Source of the DNA: Valencia hispanica
Lineage: Eukaryota; Chordata; Actinopteri; Cyprinodontiformes; Valenciidae
NCBI GenBank assembly: GCA_963556495.2
Contig: OY747705.1
Location: 30,063,001 to 30,127,000 of the forward strand
DNA length: 64,000 bases
Direction of reading: 5' to 3'
The translations under genes were made by a program, and so were the position numbers. Below, one piece after another: positions 49,846 to 63,393 of the stretch. The notes under the pieces are model-generated. The model searched no databases, was not told where the DNA came from, and saw only the letters and a list, made by a program, of their open reading frames with translations. Positions within the stretch are counted from its first letter, which is position 1, and each line of letters starts with the position of its first letter.

Positions 49846-50589
49846 TGAATTATTTATTAGTTATAATGATGACATAAAAAGTCACAATTTTGAATGATAC
49901 ATTTATCATTTTGATTTTTAATGTCATATTTCTAACTTTTAAAATCACAAGTTCAAAAATTAAAATGTCAACGTTCAAGTCATACTTCTGACATATAAAT
50001 CAATAATAAACAATACAAACTCTTAAATATAGGATTTAATGTAATAAGTTTGACATGACAACTTCCTGACCTACTTTATTAAAATATATTCAAAAGTCAA
50101 TATGATGGCTCTGTGTGGATGTAATGTAATTTTTTTTCTCCCTCAAAAACTTTATGGTGAATTTCATTTAAAAGGCACAATACATTAAGCAAAGCGTACT
50201 TGAAGACAAAAAATAGATTTTGGTGTTTTTAATTGGAACTTGTTTAAAAACATTCAGGAATACAGTTAATTAGGCCATTTCAAACATGTAGAAATAAAGC
50301 CAAGACCTTGGTTAGTTGAAAATATTTTAAAATCTAAATCTACGCGAGGTATGAAAGATTATGGGCTTTAAATAATACAGCATTACAGAAAATAAAATCA
50401 TTAAATCCATCGTTTGAATGAGATATATTAGATGCTTTATATATTTTTTTAATTAGCAAGATGGATCATATGATATGCAAATATTTTATTTCTTGTGATA
50501 CATAAAAAGACAAAAAACATATTATCCATATAAAGATATCAATAAATACACAATTCTTTGTGTACATATATGACTACCCTGTTATATTT

Positions 50590-50805
50590 CATAAGATCCA
50601 CATCTCACAACAACAGAGTGTCTTCAGTTGGAGGCTTCTTCAGTTTCGCTGCAACACAGACCTCTACAGGAATCCTTTCTGCCCATAGCTATCATGATCT
50701 ACAACAACTCCTTAAAGAAATAATTGCATGAGCTACAACAAGATTTAATTTCCCTCTGGGATCAATAAAGTATTTTTGAATCTGAATTTGAATTTAATTG
50801 AATTT
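50590..50805 (+). repeat. LINE 3' end, copy 2
   Basis: Shares GAGTGTCTTCAGTTGGAGGCTTCTTCAG with copy 1 and ends in the same ATTTAATTTCCCTCTGGGAT, CAATAAAGTA tail with a TGAATTTGAAT run. Confidence 0.5.
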
Positions 50806-51022
50806 GAATCTTTCTTCAGGCCCACAGCATTCCAGATTTTGGTAAAAGCATAAACACAAAAAGTTATTCTTACAATAAAATAAAATCTAAGGGATTTCAT
50901 ATTGACATGTGTCAGGGTGGTTATTTTTTCATGCTTAGAGTATTTTATAAAAGAAAATGCCCTGTCGTGAAAATGCTTAGTTGTGAACAATATATCTGTT
51001 CATTTTTGTGATTGTCATGGCT

Positions 51023-52571
51023 TTACAGTTCTCTTTTATGAGGCATAGAATGAGACTCTTTACAATGTTCGTATTGCGAGATCAGTGTCCTGAAAGCTTC
51101 TCCCACTCTTGGATCTTCAGTGCAGATGGCTCCTCCTCCTCTGCCCATCTGACTGACCTCCCTGTTCATATCAGCAATGCAGGCCCAGGCACCATCTGAA
51201 GTCACACACTACTTAGAGTGATCCACAGTGTCAGTGAAGGCCTCCCTCTTCAGCAGCTGCACTTTCTTTACATTGTAGACATAATGAGCAAGCCCTGCGC
51301 TGCAGTTGGAGGCTAGAGGGTCACGCAGTTTCCCCCAGCTCTTTACAAAGAGGTCCTGAGACACATGGTCTACTATAAGCCTGGAGTAAAGGTCTGGGAT
51401 GTAGCAAAAAATAGTTAATCGTCAATCTTAGACAACACATTTCAGAAGTTTTTTGGATTGTTTAAAAAAAATGATTTTAAGACATTTTACACAGAAAAGC
51501 CATTTTGGGGAGCATTGCCAACACTCACCATCTCCAAAGCGCGCATATTTTGCAAAGCTGGTGAAAATGTGCTCTGTTGAAGAGTTCAGCCTCTTTACAC
51601 TAAACCAGGGCTCTTTTTTCGGGTAGCAGCTTCTCTGTGCAACACAACGCAGCTCCTTGTGAAAAGTTGTTGGAATTTCAGAGTCAAATGAATAGGCATG
51701 GATGTACTTTAGCTGCAGTCCTGAGGATTTAAATGGCGTATTTCAAAACTTGATGGTACTATTTATCCAGTGTGCAACTCCATCATGCTCCTCCAGTAGC
51801 TTACCTATTTCTTTAAACTGCTGGTAGGGAAAAGTAACACAAAGAAATAGTTGAGCATTTGCATTCCCACTACTTGGCCAGAACTCTGAACTGCGATATC
51901 TTGGAAATTTGGGTGTACTGTGGGAAAGCCAAAGTCCAAAGTTGCGATCCAACATCACAACCCCTAAAGGATATGAAATCAATGTAAAACAAATTAATTT
52001 GACAGCCTACCTGGATTTTGTGCAATTTGATTAAAAAGTATGAGCCAACCTTTACTGTGACCAAACGATGAAGGAGCAGAATATGGACTTGGAGGTTGAT
52101 CACTATAGAGCATGTATCCAAACCTTTCAGTCTGACAATTAAATACAAATTATTAAAATAAAAATGTGCTTAAACTTTAAAAGCTGACTATATTAATCTC
52201 TAGTTTACTGATAAGTCACCTTTTTGTTGTAGAAGTCAAGAAGTGGTTTCAGTGTTTTTGCTAGAAAGCCAGTTGTACTGTTGATTTTCTTCTTGGTAAG
52301 TTTCCACCCATCAGTGCTCTCGTCCATGTACAAATACGAAAACCCTCCATTATTCACTTTAGGCAGCTTGTACACAATATACCTAATGGTGAAGATGCAA
52401 TTAGATGGTCATTTATTCAGCTGAAGCTCAGTGGAATTGTGAATATTTTTCAGAAATCTTCACCAACCAGTCAACATCCTCTCCTTTGTCATTCTTACAC
52501 TTCACATCTGAATAACAAGCTCTTAACAGAAGCGCAACACTGAGGAGGAATCTGATTATTGCCTGAAACAT
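51023..52571 (-). pseudogene. dnase2b-like: DNase II beta-like gene with in-frame stop in a catalytic motif
   Basis: Acid endonuclease family, lysosomal; the beta type degrades nuclear DNA in lens. Exons: 52571-52468, 52382-52220, 52131-52050, 51963-51805, 51720-51529, 51393-51023. Signal peptide MFQAIIRFLLSVALLLRAC; VDWYIVYKLPK; first HxK motif GHSKG; SSEFWPSSGNANAQ; FGDDLYSR. All splice sites and phases are intact. In the last exon the reading is DHSK then TAG (51209-51211) where the family has Trp (DHSKW). After it the frame stays open for 62 more codons that still match the family (IADMNREVSQM, GGGAICTEDP). As read, the product is 294 aa; its intact neighbour is 351. Either a very young pseudogene, an allele, or a sequencing error. 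Confidence 0.75.
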
Positions 52572-55500
52572 TTAAAACAACCATAATTACAAAAAAAGAA
52601 GGTAGCCCTTAGATTTAATTACACACAATGTTGCTAGGAAAAAAGTGAGACCTACACTATTGATGTGTTGACAGCTTACCCTAGGCAGCAAACTCAGGTT
52701 TAGTTTTGTGTCTAAACTGCCAAATATAATCTGAGATATAAAAGCTTTTTTAGAAGATTGCAGAACTGTTAAGATAATCACCGGATCAAACTTAGAGTTA
52801 AGATTATATGCATAAATTATTTGGAATATGAGAATCTCAAACATGAGAGATTTGAAAATTAAATCACTAGTCAGTCTCAAATGTACCACCTGTCATCATA
52901 TGTATCTAAAGAACTGATTCAAGCAACAACCTAAAAACAGATGGAGGTACAACATTTGCTACTCACAAAAAGTCCAAGATATTCAGCTTTATGATGAATT
53001 TTCCGAATGCAAACCAAATACACCCCGACATTTAGAGATGATCCTAATTGATTCCTTTCTAAACTTTTGAATGCTCAGGTCCAACTGTCCATGGTGTCCA
53101 TATTTATTCAATAAACATGCTGTTCTCTATCAAGGTGAGTTACCAAAAGAATAACCAGTGTATGATTCATAAATGCACCTCAAGATGCTGTAGTTCAAGT
53201 CCAATTTGTAGTTAAACAGACCTATTCATCATGCTGTTTACATTTTGACATAATGACACCAAGACAACACCTAGCTATCGAATGACATTACCAGATCATT
53301 GTTAAGTTTCAAACAAGATGCTTGTAAAGGGAAGTTGCTTCTGAGCTTAATGTCACAGTGTGCCATCAGTTGGTTGCAAGAGAGACACGAAGAGACTGTG
53401 TCAGGATCGCCGGTGGACAGGGAGTGGCGATCGGGTGATGATTGGCGCTCCAGACGCGGATGGGAGTTCCCCTGGGTTCAATGCGCCGGATGGAGCGGGC
53501 TTTTGAGCGGATGATAGAAAGGGGACTGGTTTGGTCAGATAGCTGTAACTGGAAGACCACTGATGACTGGAAGGAGGAAGACTTCTGGTCTGACAAGTAG
53601 GAGCTCGGGGCATTGGATTACCGATGACTGAGCGATGTGAAGGTGAGTGGAAGGGTCTTTTAAGCTGAGGGGAGAGTGGAGTAATTGTCAGGAAGCTCAT
53701 CAGACACGGCTGGTCTGAGTTGGAGCTGATGACTTCCTGACAGACTGGAGGAGTCACAGGAAGGCATGGCATTGTTTGACCTGCAAGACCGGATGGTGAA
53801 TGCCACTCAGCCCCACGCACTGTTAAGAGAGGTGTTACATCGGACAACTCGAAATTGCCTATATAAGCATGGTCCCCACACTAGATGACCTGCAGGAGTA
53901 CCAGATCATGGGCGTTGTTGTCTTGAATGGGCCAGGGAGTATTTTATGCTGGATGAGGAATAATTTGGGTTTGGTGCTGTTCTTTGATGGAAATGGAGTC
54001 ACACTCAACAGAAAAGAGGTGTCTGGGAGAACTATACAGCATTCACTGTTGTCACCAGACATGCCTTTGATGGTTTTGGTTTTTCTGGTCTGTCTAGACC
54101 CACATCTTGTGAATGGCATTGTGACAAGCTGATACTACATGAATAACACCATTAATCCAATTATTGTGCCGGTGCATGAGCAACACATATTTGTTTTCCA
54201 CTTCAATGAACTTGTGGGCAGCCCTTCAGGAAAATTATAACTGCATGCCTCAGTGGTCAATAAGTTAACAGTATGAGACAGCGGTGTCAAACAGTAATCA
54301 ATGCTCAAAAACACACGTCAAGATATTGAGACCTGGATATATTTTGTTGCAGTCTACTCACCACTGTTTTTAACTTCTTTTTTTGAGTTAATTGTTTAAG
54401 ATGAAGAAATTACCATTGCATGCTTCTAACTAAACATCCAACTTTTGTGATATATCACAGTAGCATGAACCTTTTACATTTTTGACTTCTGTGTTTAACA
54501 TACAACACTGAGTAAAAGTCTTGAAGGATCCTTCTGTTGTTTAATTACATTCCAAGGATCCAGCCTTCCCAGCAATCTTTTCAATTTGCTGTAATCTTTT
54601 TCCAGGATATCTTAATATTTTATCTTAACAAGTTTTCAACTGGACATTGACTACTTTTTATATAATTTTAAATTAAGTCATATTCAGTACAGTAACTGAC
54701 CATGTGCAGAAGAATGTTTTTCAAAATATCAATTATTAATTAGATCTAAAAAGTATATTATTAATGATGGGATGGGTCAGCTTTGAGTATATCTCATTTT
54801 AAACTGAATCTTTTGGTGCAGCCTGTCGCAACACACTGTACGGTATGCTTACATGGCCAGGCAGACAACTGGACTGATGGTGGGTGAAAAATCAGTCACA
54901 GCCCAAGAAAACTATTGATCAATGCCATTTTAAAATATTAAAATAATTTTTGGCTCTTTGGAAGCAAAATATACAGAAACTTGTTTCTAAAATAATTCTG
55001 TGTTAAATACACGTGTAGTTCCAATGTTTTACATACTACAGTGCTACTGCTGAATGGTAACTGAGAATTTCACCACATTATTGTCAGAAGCCAAATTGGT
55101 GATTCCTTTATTTATAAATTATCTGAAGGAGTTGTGCTGCAGCCTTTTGCAAATGTGCAAGACAGTTGTTTTTATTGCCAAAAAATAGGTTTTTAAATCT
55201 TTTAAGATTGCCCTTTATTTCTAATGAGTTGGGAGAGTTCTGGTTTCCAATATAAGTCACTTCCTTGAATAATACAGCTGAGTGGTACAACACAACTACC
55301 TCATTTAACAAGCACAAGTCAAACTCACAGTTGAAATCTATTCAGAATATCAATAAATACAACCGAAGCATAGATATTAGACTACTTTCACTTTGTGAGC
55401 TTTCATTCGTTTACTGTTTATTGCAATAATAAAAAAGGAAACAGAGTGAAGACTATCCTTAATTCCAAATGTCTTGTCTTTAAGTTGAATATTAAAGTTT

Positions 55501-56370
55501 ACTCTGGTTCAGACAACTAATTTTTGTTAATAATCTTTTAAAAATATTTGATCATTTAACTTACGTGAACTGTCATCTTTACTTGCCTTCAAACTGGACT
55601 ACAAACCTGTTTGAAAAAGCTGCTGTGTCACATGTAAGTGTTAAAAGGAAAGGCACACCCACGCTTTATTTTTCATGCTTCAGCTGCTTCCTGGTTGCTC
55701 AAACTACCACTGTAAAAAGAAAAAAAAAAACTGTTGTAACCTTTATTTACATGACAAGCCTCCTGTAAAGTGAGTGTCCACCAATATTTCTAACAGAGAG
55801 CAATCATTGTGAAACTAACGAGCTTTACCAGTCTGAATTGCCTCACACTAGCTGACACTCCCATGCTGTTTTAACAGATACGAGCAGAAGTTGTCAATGC
55901 AAATCCCACTAAGCATCCTCTGAACAATTCATACAGGTTCACACCGGTTCACACTGTAGCTACCGTACCGGAAAAAGCATGATGGCACAAAAAGGCTACT
56001 TTTATTTATTCTCTTACAAACAGCGCTAAATTAAAAAGTTAACACTTTCACGAGGAGCTAAAATGGATGAGTGTTTCAAATACAAATGTATGTGCTATGA
56101 ATTAGTTTAATAAAAAAGTATTTTAAATAAAATCCATACCTCCACTATTTACATAAATTGGTGGTTAGTGGGGATGGAAGAATGCAATCCTTAGATGGAT
56201 ATTCATGATAAGCCAAATATACATTACTTCTTAGTTACATTCTACCAGTCTGACCAGTAGGGGACACTGTTTAGAGCAAATAAAATAAAAACAAATGTTA
56301 AACGGGTACAGACTGGATGTGGATGTGGATGTTGATACAGATACATGATGCAACTAGTTTCTTAATGCTG
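52572..56370. other. spacer between the two DNase II-like genes
   Basis: Mostly AT-rich with no gene recognised. It includes a GC-richer island at 53390-53870 and an 87-codon open frame at 53869-54132 with no family resemblance. Confidence 0.4.
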
Positions 56371-56375
56371 GTTTG

Positions 56376-57000
56376 TACAGTGCTGTAAAAAGGTATTTTC
56401 CCTCGAACAGATTTCTTGTATTTACTTTTTTTTTTCATTTTGTATGTTACAGATAATGTAAAAAATGATCAAATACTGTCAGAGAAACATGATCGAAGTT
56501 AAAACAAAAAGCTGGTTTCAAAGGGTGATTTCCTTTATTAAAGAAATAAAAGCTATCCAAACCAACCTACCCTTATGTAAAACACACACAAAAAAACCCC
56601 AAAAAAACAACAACAACTGGCCCCTAAACCTAATGATTGATTGTGACACCCTTGGCAGCAACAGCTACAATCAAGAATTTGTGAAACCCAGCGATGTTTT
56701 TAACATCACTGCGGAGGACAGTAGCTCACTTAAATAAAGGTTTTGACTAGGCCACACAAAAGCCTTTCTTTTTTTAAGCAATCAGAGGTGTACTTGCTGT
56801 CATGCTCCAAATTATAGTTGCATGGACAAAGCTTGCTTTTACTTTCGGTCATGCATTAACATCAGTCTACAGAATATGTTTTAAAAAGCTCTTGGGGATC
56901 ATCAAGACGTTACTTTGTCAAATAGGAAATGAGCCTAAGTGTTCTTTTTGGTCAGTAAGGGTTTTTAGCTTAGATCTCTCCCATGGATGCCCCTTTTTAT
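56376..57000. repeat. degenerate Tc1-type element
   Basis: ACAGTGCTGTAAAAAGGTAT followed by TTTCCCTC, and later CTTGGCAGCAACAGCTACAATCAAG, are typical blocks of a dispersed Tc1-type element. No terminal partner or usable frame. Confidence 0.4.
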
Positions 57001-57384
57001 TGCTAAATTGTGGACACTGAACTTAACTGAGGTTCTGAGGCCTTCAGTGATGTAGATGCGATTAAAATAAAGTTTTAAACAACTAGAACGACAACTAACT
57101 GGATGAGGACCCAGGTTTATTTTGCCACCAAATGATCACAACTATAATTTAAGGCTGTTGTACACAGCTTAAGTGTGCCAGTAATGGTGGAGGGCACTGT
57201 GAAATTGTTATGCTATCATTTCAAGATCAAAATAATTCAACAGTGGTCAAAGAAGGCAGTTGGTTCAGTTAAATTTAGTAGATGCTTATAAGCCAGATGT
57301 TTAAAATCTAAAATGGTAAACTTTCACATTTAAATGTGTTCTTTACAAGCTATCTATCAGAATAATCTTATCATTCAGTCTTGT

Positions 57385-60300
57385 TCAGCAGCTAATGTAC
57401 CAGTCCACTGCCTGTCTGAAGGCCTTGTAAATCACAGGGTTGTAGGAGCAGATCAGCCCCCCGCCACGAAACATCTGAGCCTTGACCCTGTTCAGATCCC
57501 CCAGGCAGATCACCTGGTCCTTATACGCTCGCGACACACACCACTTTGAGTGGTCGTAATGAGACTCGAACTGGACTGACGGGGGAAGCAGGGTCCTCTT
57601 GATGTTCATGGTGTGCTTCGGGAGGGAGCAGTTGGAGGGCAGCTCTCGGCCTTGGGTCTGCCAAGTCTGCACTAGAAGATCGGTGTCCAGGACCTGAGCC
57701 ACCCAGCCAGTGTAGATATCTAAAGTAAGGCCGAAGAGATTGAGAACTGAGATCCATCAAGAATTAAAAAATATATATCATACAAAAATATGATCAGATC
57801 ATGAAACATGTAGTAACTCCAATTTGGTAGTACTACATAATACAGCCCATGCTCTCAATAAACTAAAAGGTTACTTTCTGTAACTTACTAGGTACTCTGA
57901 AACTTGCCAGGTACTCTTCTGAAACCTTTATTTTTACTGGTTTATTTCTCAGAACTTAGAGGTACTTTTCCGAACTTACAAGGAATCTACTAGGGAAATT
58001 TCCAGTTCCTTTCCTAGGACTTGTGGAACCTATCAGGTAATTTCCAGGAGCTTTATTCTTGCTTACTTTTCTGGTAGTTACCACAAACCTCCCTAAAGGA
58101 AACCAGTACTTTCTCATAAATTTGAGTTGATGTACTGGTTACTAGTTATCAGTATTATCTGGAAGTTCTAGAAAGGTAATTGTCATATAATCGCTGTGCA
58201 GAGATAACTTTATATGAATCCTCAGTGAGCAGCTCAGAGTCTAAAACTCAAAATGTAACAGTTTAGATGTAGCATACCTGAAGCACATCTTACCATCCAC
58301 AAAGCACTCAGATTTCACAAAGCTTACAAATTTGTCCCCACGGACAGAAAACAGTGGCTTCACTCCCTTGCTGGAGGTCAGTGGTGGTTTGTAGCCCTCA
58401 CACAGCTGGAGGAGCTGTGGTAGGTCGGCTGAGAACGCAGTGGGAACAGAGCAGTTGTAGAAACGTGGGTAAATGTAGACCAGCTGCTGTGCTGCAGGAG
58501 AACACATATAAGAAAAACAGACACATGTAAATAAATATGCACATTCTTTCTTACTACCTAAATAAGATTAGAAAAAATATAAGACTGAATTTTAGAGACT
58601 TAGAAATTTGAGAGTATGATCAAGAATTTCCTTTAATGGGACGTGTATCATGTAAAGTTCAGTTTAAAACCAAACAAATCTGTAAGAGCGAACAAAAAAA
58701 AATAGTGCAATAACCTAAATGCACAAGTTTGCACGTTTACACCAATTGAAATTACAAAAATCACCATTCACAAACCTTAATTTCCATATATTCAAGTAAA
58801 TAACTAAACTCTTTGAAGTGATACCAGCAGTAGTTAGCTGTTCAAACAAAAGAAAAGTGCAAAAAAATCTATAAACCTTAGGTGCACAATTTGGGCAGAA
58901 GAGTAACCTTATTTGTGTAATTTTGGAATCAAATAAGGTGTTTGGTGTGAAAAGCATTATATTTATGAAGGCAGCAGGTTAAAAATCTGTATTTAAAATG
59001 ACGTGTGGATTATAAAAAATATATACAACTAAAACTTCTGCACAAAATCTGTGGCATATTTTGCTACATTGTAATGTGATTAGTAGGTATTTTCTTAATA
59101 GAGCTGATTTTTTTCTGTCTTTCACTTCAAGTGTTTCCTTCCTCAAAATTGTAGCCATGTTTATTTCAGCGAAAGGTGTCAATATATTGTGTGTTTAAAT
59201 TATAAAAGTAAATCCTGAAGCCAATGAAAACAGTGTGAACTGTTTTAACCCTTAATAAAGGTGGAGGAAAAATAATAAAGAAAAATATTTGCTTTTAATG
59301 TTTCCACATTCCCTTTGCTCTACAACATAGAATACATTCTTGCATGCTTTTTATGAAAAACATTATGCCTCAGGATATTTTTTTAATATGGATATCCAAA
59401 AATACTTCTTTCAGGCACAACACACATTACAATTTTTGCAGCAGATTTTAAACACACTGGCATGTCAGGACTGGTTGCTTCATGGAGCACTCACTCACCT
59501 ATACTGAGAAACTGCGGGTACTGGTAGGTCACACACAGGGCAGTCTGGCCGTTGCGTTTGCCAGAGGAGGGGTACTGGTAGCCTCGCTCAGGGAACGAGG
59601 GGAAATGGGGAATGGTGTGGGACAGCCAGAAACCTTGATAGTGGTCAAAGAGCAGAACCCCTGCAGGATGCATGCAAGCACATACTTAAGCGTGCAAGAT
59701 GACACACATACTCTCACAAACATGCAAACAGGCACGGACACTACAAAAATCTTTCCATCAAAGTTGTGTCAGAGTGGTAGGGAGGTCAAAGTAAACAGTA
59801 GTTATCAGGCAGTTGCTCTTTGGACATTTCCTCTCACATTGATCCAGCCTTCACTTCTAAATCACAACACTGCATTGCTGAACTACTGGTTGAGAAAACA
59901 AGGTTAAATAAACATAAAGACATAAAGAAGTGCACATTTTAATTTACCCTAAAATGTTGTGCAATCTACTAACTGTTGAACATCCTGTCATTATGGTAAC
60001 AATGCCTTTATGTATTTTTTAAAATTTAGTAACTTATTCTAAAGTTACTATTTAGGAAGCCTCTTCCACAAAAACTTAAAACATAGTTGACTAAAAACTA
60101 AAAAATACAAGTACAGTTTTCTCAATGTTGCTCCTTTTACATTTGATTCAACAATGTACATGCTTTCAGTTGTATCATAAAAAACCCGGAATGTTTCATG
60201 AGCATGACACAATTCTATGAATGGAATAAGAATAATTATAACTTTTTTTAATGAACTGTACCTTTAGTGTGCCCATAAGTATGGATGTATTTTAGGTCTG

Positions 60301-61238
60301 GTGCGCCGTCATTGTAGAGTGCATATACAGAGCTGTTTGACTGGAAGAGAAACTTGCTTATCATATATTGAGTAGGTATTTTCCAGGTTGTAGATTTTCC
60401 TCTCTTTTACATTTTGTTTACATTACACAAAATTAAAATGGGATAAAGGTGCAAAAACAGAAGAAAACAGGCAGGAAATACTTGTTCATGGTATTTGAGG
60501 AAAAAATATTCCTTTCAGCACATTTGTTTGTGACCTTGATTTAATTTAGGATGTATACATTTTTGAAAAATATAAATACAATAATGATATTAACATGTAT
60601 AACTTTAATTATGATTGTATGCAATATAAAGAGCTGATGTGTCAGATTATTTTTTTTACAAGCATAGAACTATAATCTTGAAAATCTAACATCCACGTGA
60701 TTTTCTGATCTTTCTTTTTCAAACAAAGTGAAGGTCCTGAATTGTTGAACTTTTATTGTAACCAACATAATCCATTGCTATTTGTGCATTACATACACTA
60801 GGGGTCTTCCTTAAAGATAAAGTGCATTCGCCAATGAAGAAGACTGGCATAGTCTCACCATATAGGTCTTTCCCTTGTACAGTTGATTCAAAGTGTTGGC
60901 CATGGCTCCTTTGGTTGTGTTAACCATGAATTTGCTTCTCTGCCAGCTCCCGACTGCTGAGTCCAGGTACATGTACTCCACACCACTGCCAACCTCCCCA
61001 ATCCTGTACTTAGGCAATTTGTAGATGATAAACCTGAATTTTTTTTTTTTTTAAAGGTTAGGAAAATGTTGGGAGTCATTTTATACACCTCTCTGTTACC
61101 TAACATTAGGAAAATTGCAATATCAGCTCACCAGTCAACAGGTTCACCAGCTTCATTTCTGCAGGAAATGTCACTTCTGCCAACTGTGAAACACAACACC
61201 CCAATAATGTAGAAGAGCGGACTGAATTGTAAATCCAT
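57385..61238 (-). CDS. dnase2b: deoxyribonuclease II beta (complete, 6 exons)
   Basis: Acid DNase of lysosomes, cutting DNA to 3'-phosphate ends without metal ions. Exons: 61238-61132, 61033-60859, 60340-60262, 59660-59499, 58491-58294, 57719-57385; 1056 nt, 351 aa. Signal peptide of about 25 residues (MDLQFSPLFYIIGVLCFTVG); VDWFIIYKLPK; first HxK motif GHTKG with His 118; SSGKRNGQTALCVTY; last exon ELPSNCS and DHSKWCVS with His 297, the second catalytic His; GGGLICSYNP; Cys at the end. Same exon borders as the copy at 51-52.6 kb, so the pair is a tandem duplication. Synteny next to rpf1 and uox supports the beta assignment. Confidence 0.92.
57840..58110. repeat. degenerate short tandem repeat in dnase2b intron 5
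   Basis: Successive units of the type AACTTACTAGGTACTCTGA, AACTTGCCAGGTACTCTTCTGA and GAACTTAGAGGTACTTTTCCGA, about 20-25 bases each, diverging downstream. Confidence 0.4.
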
Positions 61239-62190
61239 CCTGAGCGAGACTGTAGCTTAAGATAACACGGCTAAGTGTGAATAAAAAAAGAAAATCTGAA
61301 GCCTTTTCGAAGTCTGCGTGCTGTATGATTGAATGTTTTTGAAAGTAAAGAAAGCACAGCTGCATGGATATGCAAAAGGGAAGTCATAAGAAGTGGTCAC
61401 ATGATAAAGGATAATGAAAGTTCATTGTCAGGAAATAAGCTAAATATTCACCTTTTTTCACAGGGGCTTACTGCTTCTTTCAGGTCTACCATGTGAAGTT
61501 TATTTTTTCCTCTTTTCTTCTTTTTTTTCCTTCAATTTCTGTACAGTTCCATTTCTGTTCTGTTACATTTAAAGTATTGCACCTGTTCACACTTGCTCAT
61601 CTTTTATTGTTCACCAACCCGGCCACTGATTACTGAACTAGAGAACATATGGTGACACACTGTGTCCCTGAGGGATATTTGTCAACTTTCATTTCACTTA
61701 TTTAGAGAGAAAAATTACAATGGGCCATTATTAGGACTGAAATGTTCTTTTTCAAAGATAATTATTAAAAGTTGTGCAACTGCATATCCCAGTGTTTGAG
61801 TTTTTAATTGGACTGCTCTTACAGCCGAAGTGCAAGCAGTTGTTTTACTTTTTAAATGTAAGACTGTCAGTAAATGTTGTGGAGAAGAACAGAATTACTT
61901 TAAATATGGTTGTCACAGTCTAATATTGTACCAATATATAGGATAGAACTCATATGCTGCAGAGAGATTTTGTAGCTACTACTTATTTTCAAATATTACA
62001 ACCCAACAAGCTAAAACTGCGTTATATGCAATAAAGCACATATGCATTGCCATTACAATAAAATTAAAGCAGTAAACGAACTAAAATGACACACACACAA
62101 TAATAGCAACCAAAGAAAAAAAAGAAAAAAACAATATGTTGAATATCAAATGTGACCTGCTTCAGGTTTGCATTATGTGACGAATATTAC
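61239..62190. other. spacer between dnase2b and uox, first part
   Basis: AT-rich. No gene or defined repeat seen. Confidence 0.45.
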
Positions 62191-62193
62191 ATA

Positions 62194-62490
<297 letters not shown>

Positions 62491-62499
62491 AAGTAGCCT

Positions 62500-63393
62500 A
62501 TATGTCAATTTCTAAGTAGCAGTTATTGGTGATGGTCAAGCAAAGTAAGAATATCCAAAACATGTGCTACAGTACATGCTTTTAAACATGCAGTAAGAAT
62601 GTAATTTCTTTTGTGAAATATATTTTAATAAGGCAATTTTCAATTATTAGACTACATCGTACAATGGGTTTAAGTATCTGAAGAATCACATGCAATTATT
62701 GTAGAGCACCTATCCATATCCTCAATTCACTCTAAAGGACTATAAAAGCAGAAACTTTTATCATCATTATACATTATTGTTTCAGAAAATTCCACCTATA
62801 TTAACAGATTTTTGTCTCCACAACAATGAACAAAATATTCATTTTTTAAGGCTGAAGTAACCTACGAAGTAAAAATGTTGTTAAAAAGATAATTAACTAC
62901 ATGTGATAAGAGAGTAAAAGGTAATTGCATATTCAAATGTTTAAAAAAAGTTGGAAAGGTGAAAATCCAGGTCACTATTACCCTTCCTTATATTTCAAAG
63001 TTAGTGCACATTAGTGAAGATTTGTTTAATAACAGTTTAGAAAGGAAATATGTCTTCATGTTATTCCTACGTTTTGCACAGGTACCACAAAAACAACTAC
63101 CAATAGAAAGAACAAGAAGGTGTGTTTGTATGCTTCTTGTATACATATCTTTCTGTTGTGAACTTTACCAGCTCAAATTTTAGTCAAGTGTCAGGAAATT
63201 AGTAATCCCATGTTATTAAAAAAGCAGTTAAATGCTAAAATAGAACTCCCAATAGCGTGAGTGCAAAGAAGGGAACACCCCCTCTGTAAAATATAGGCCT
63301 ATCGATATTGGCAAGAGCTTTTTTGGGGGGTTGGAGACAGGGTGAGAGACAGACAAGGTCTGGAACACAGCAGGTAAAAGTGAAGATAACAAC
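62500..63393. other. uox upstream region
   Basis: AT-rich. No repeat or coding segment recognised. Confidence 0.4.

Larger units (their letters stand above)
49324..51008. other. spacer between rpf1 and the first DNase II-like gene
   Basis: AT-rich spacer. Holds two copies of a LINE 3' tail (listed separately) and nothing else recognised. Confidence 0.45.

Noticed and set aside
53401..53847. 148-codon minus-strand frame
   Set aside because: Open only because the stretch is GC-richer; no domain, no splice partners, no signal peptide or family pattern.
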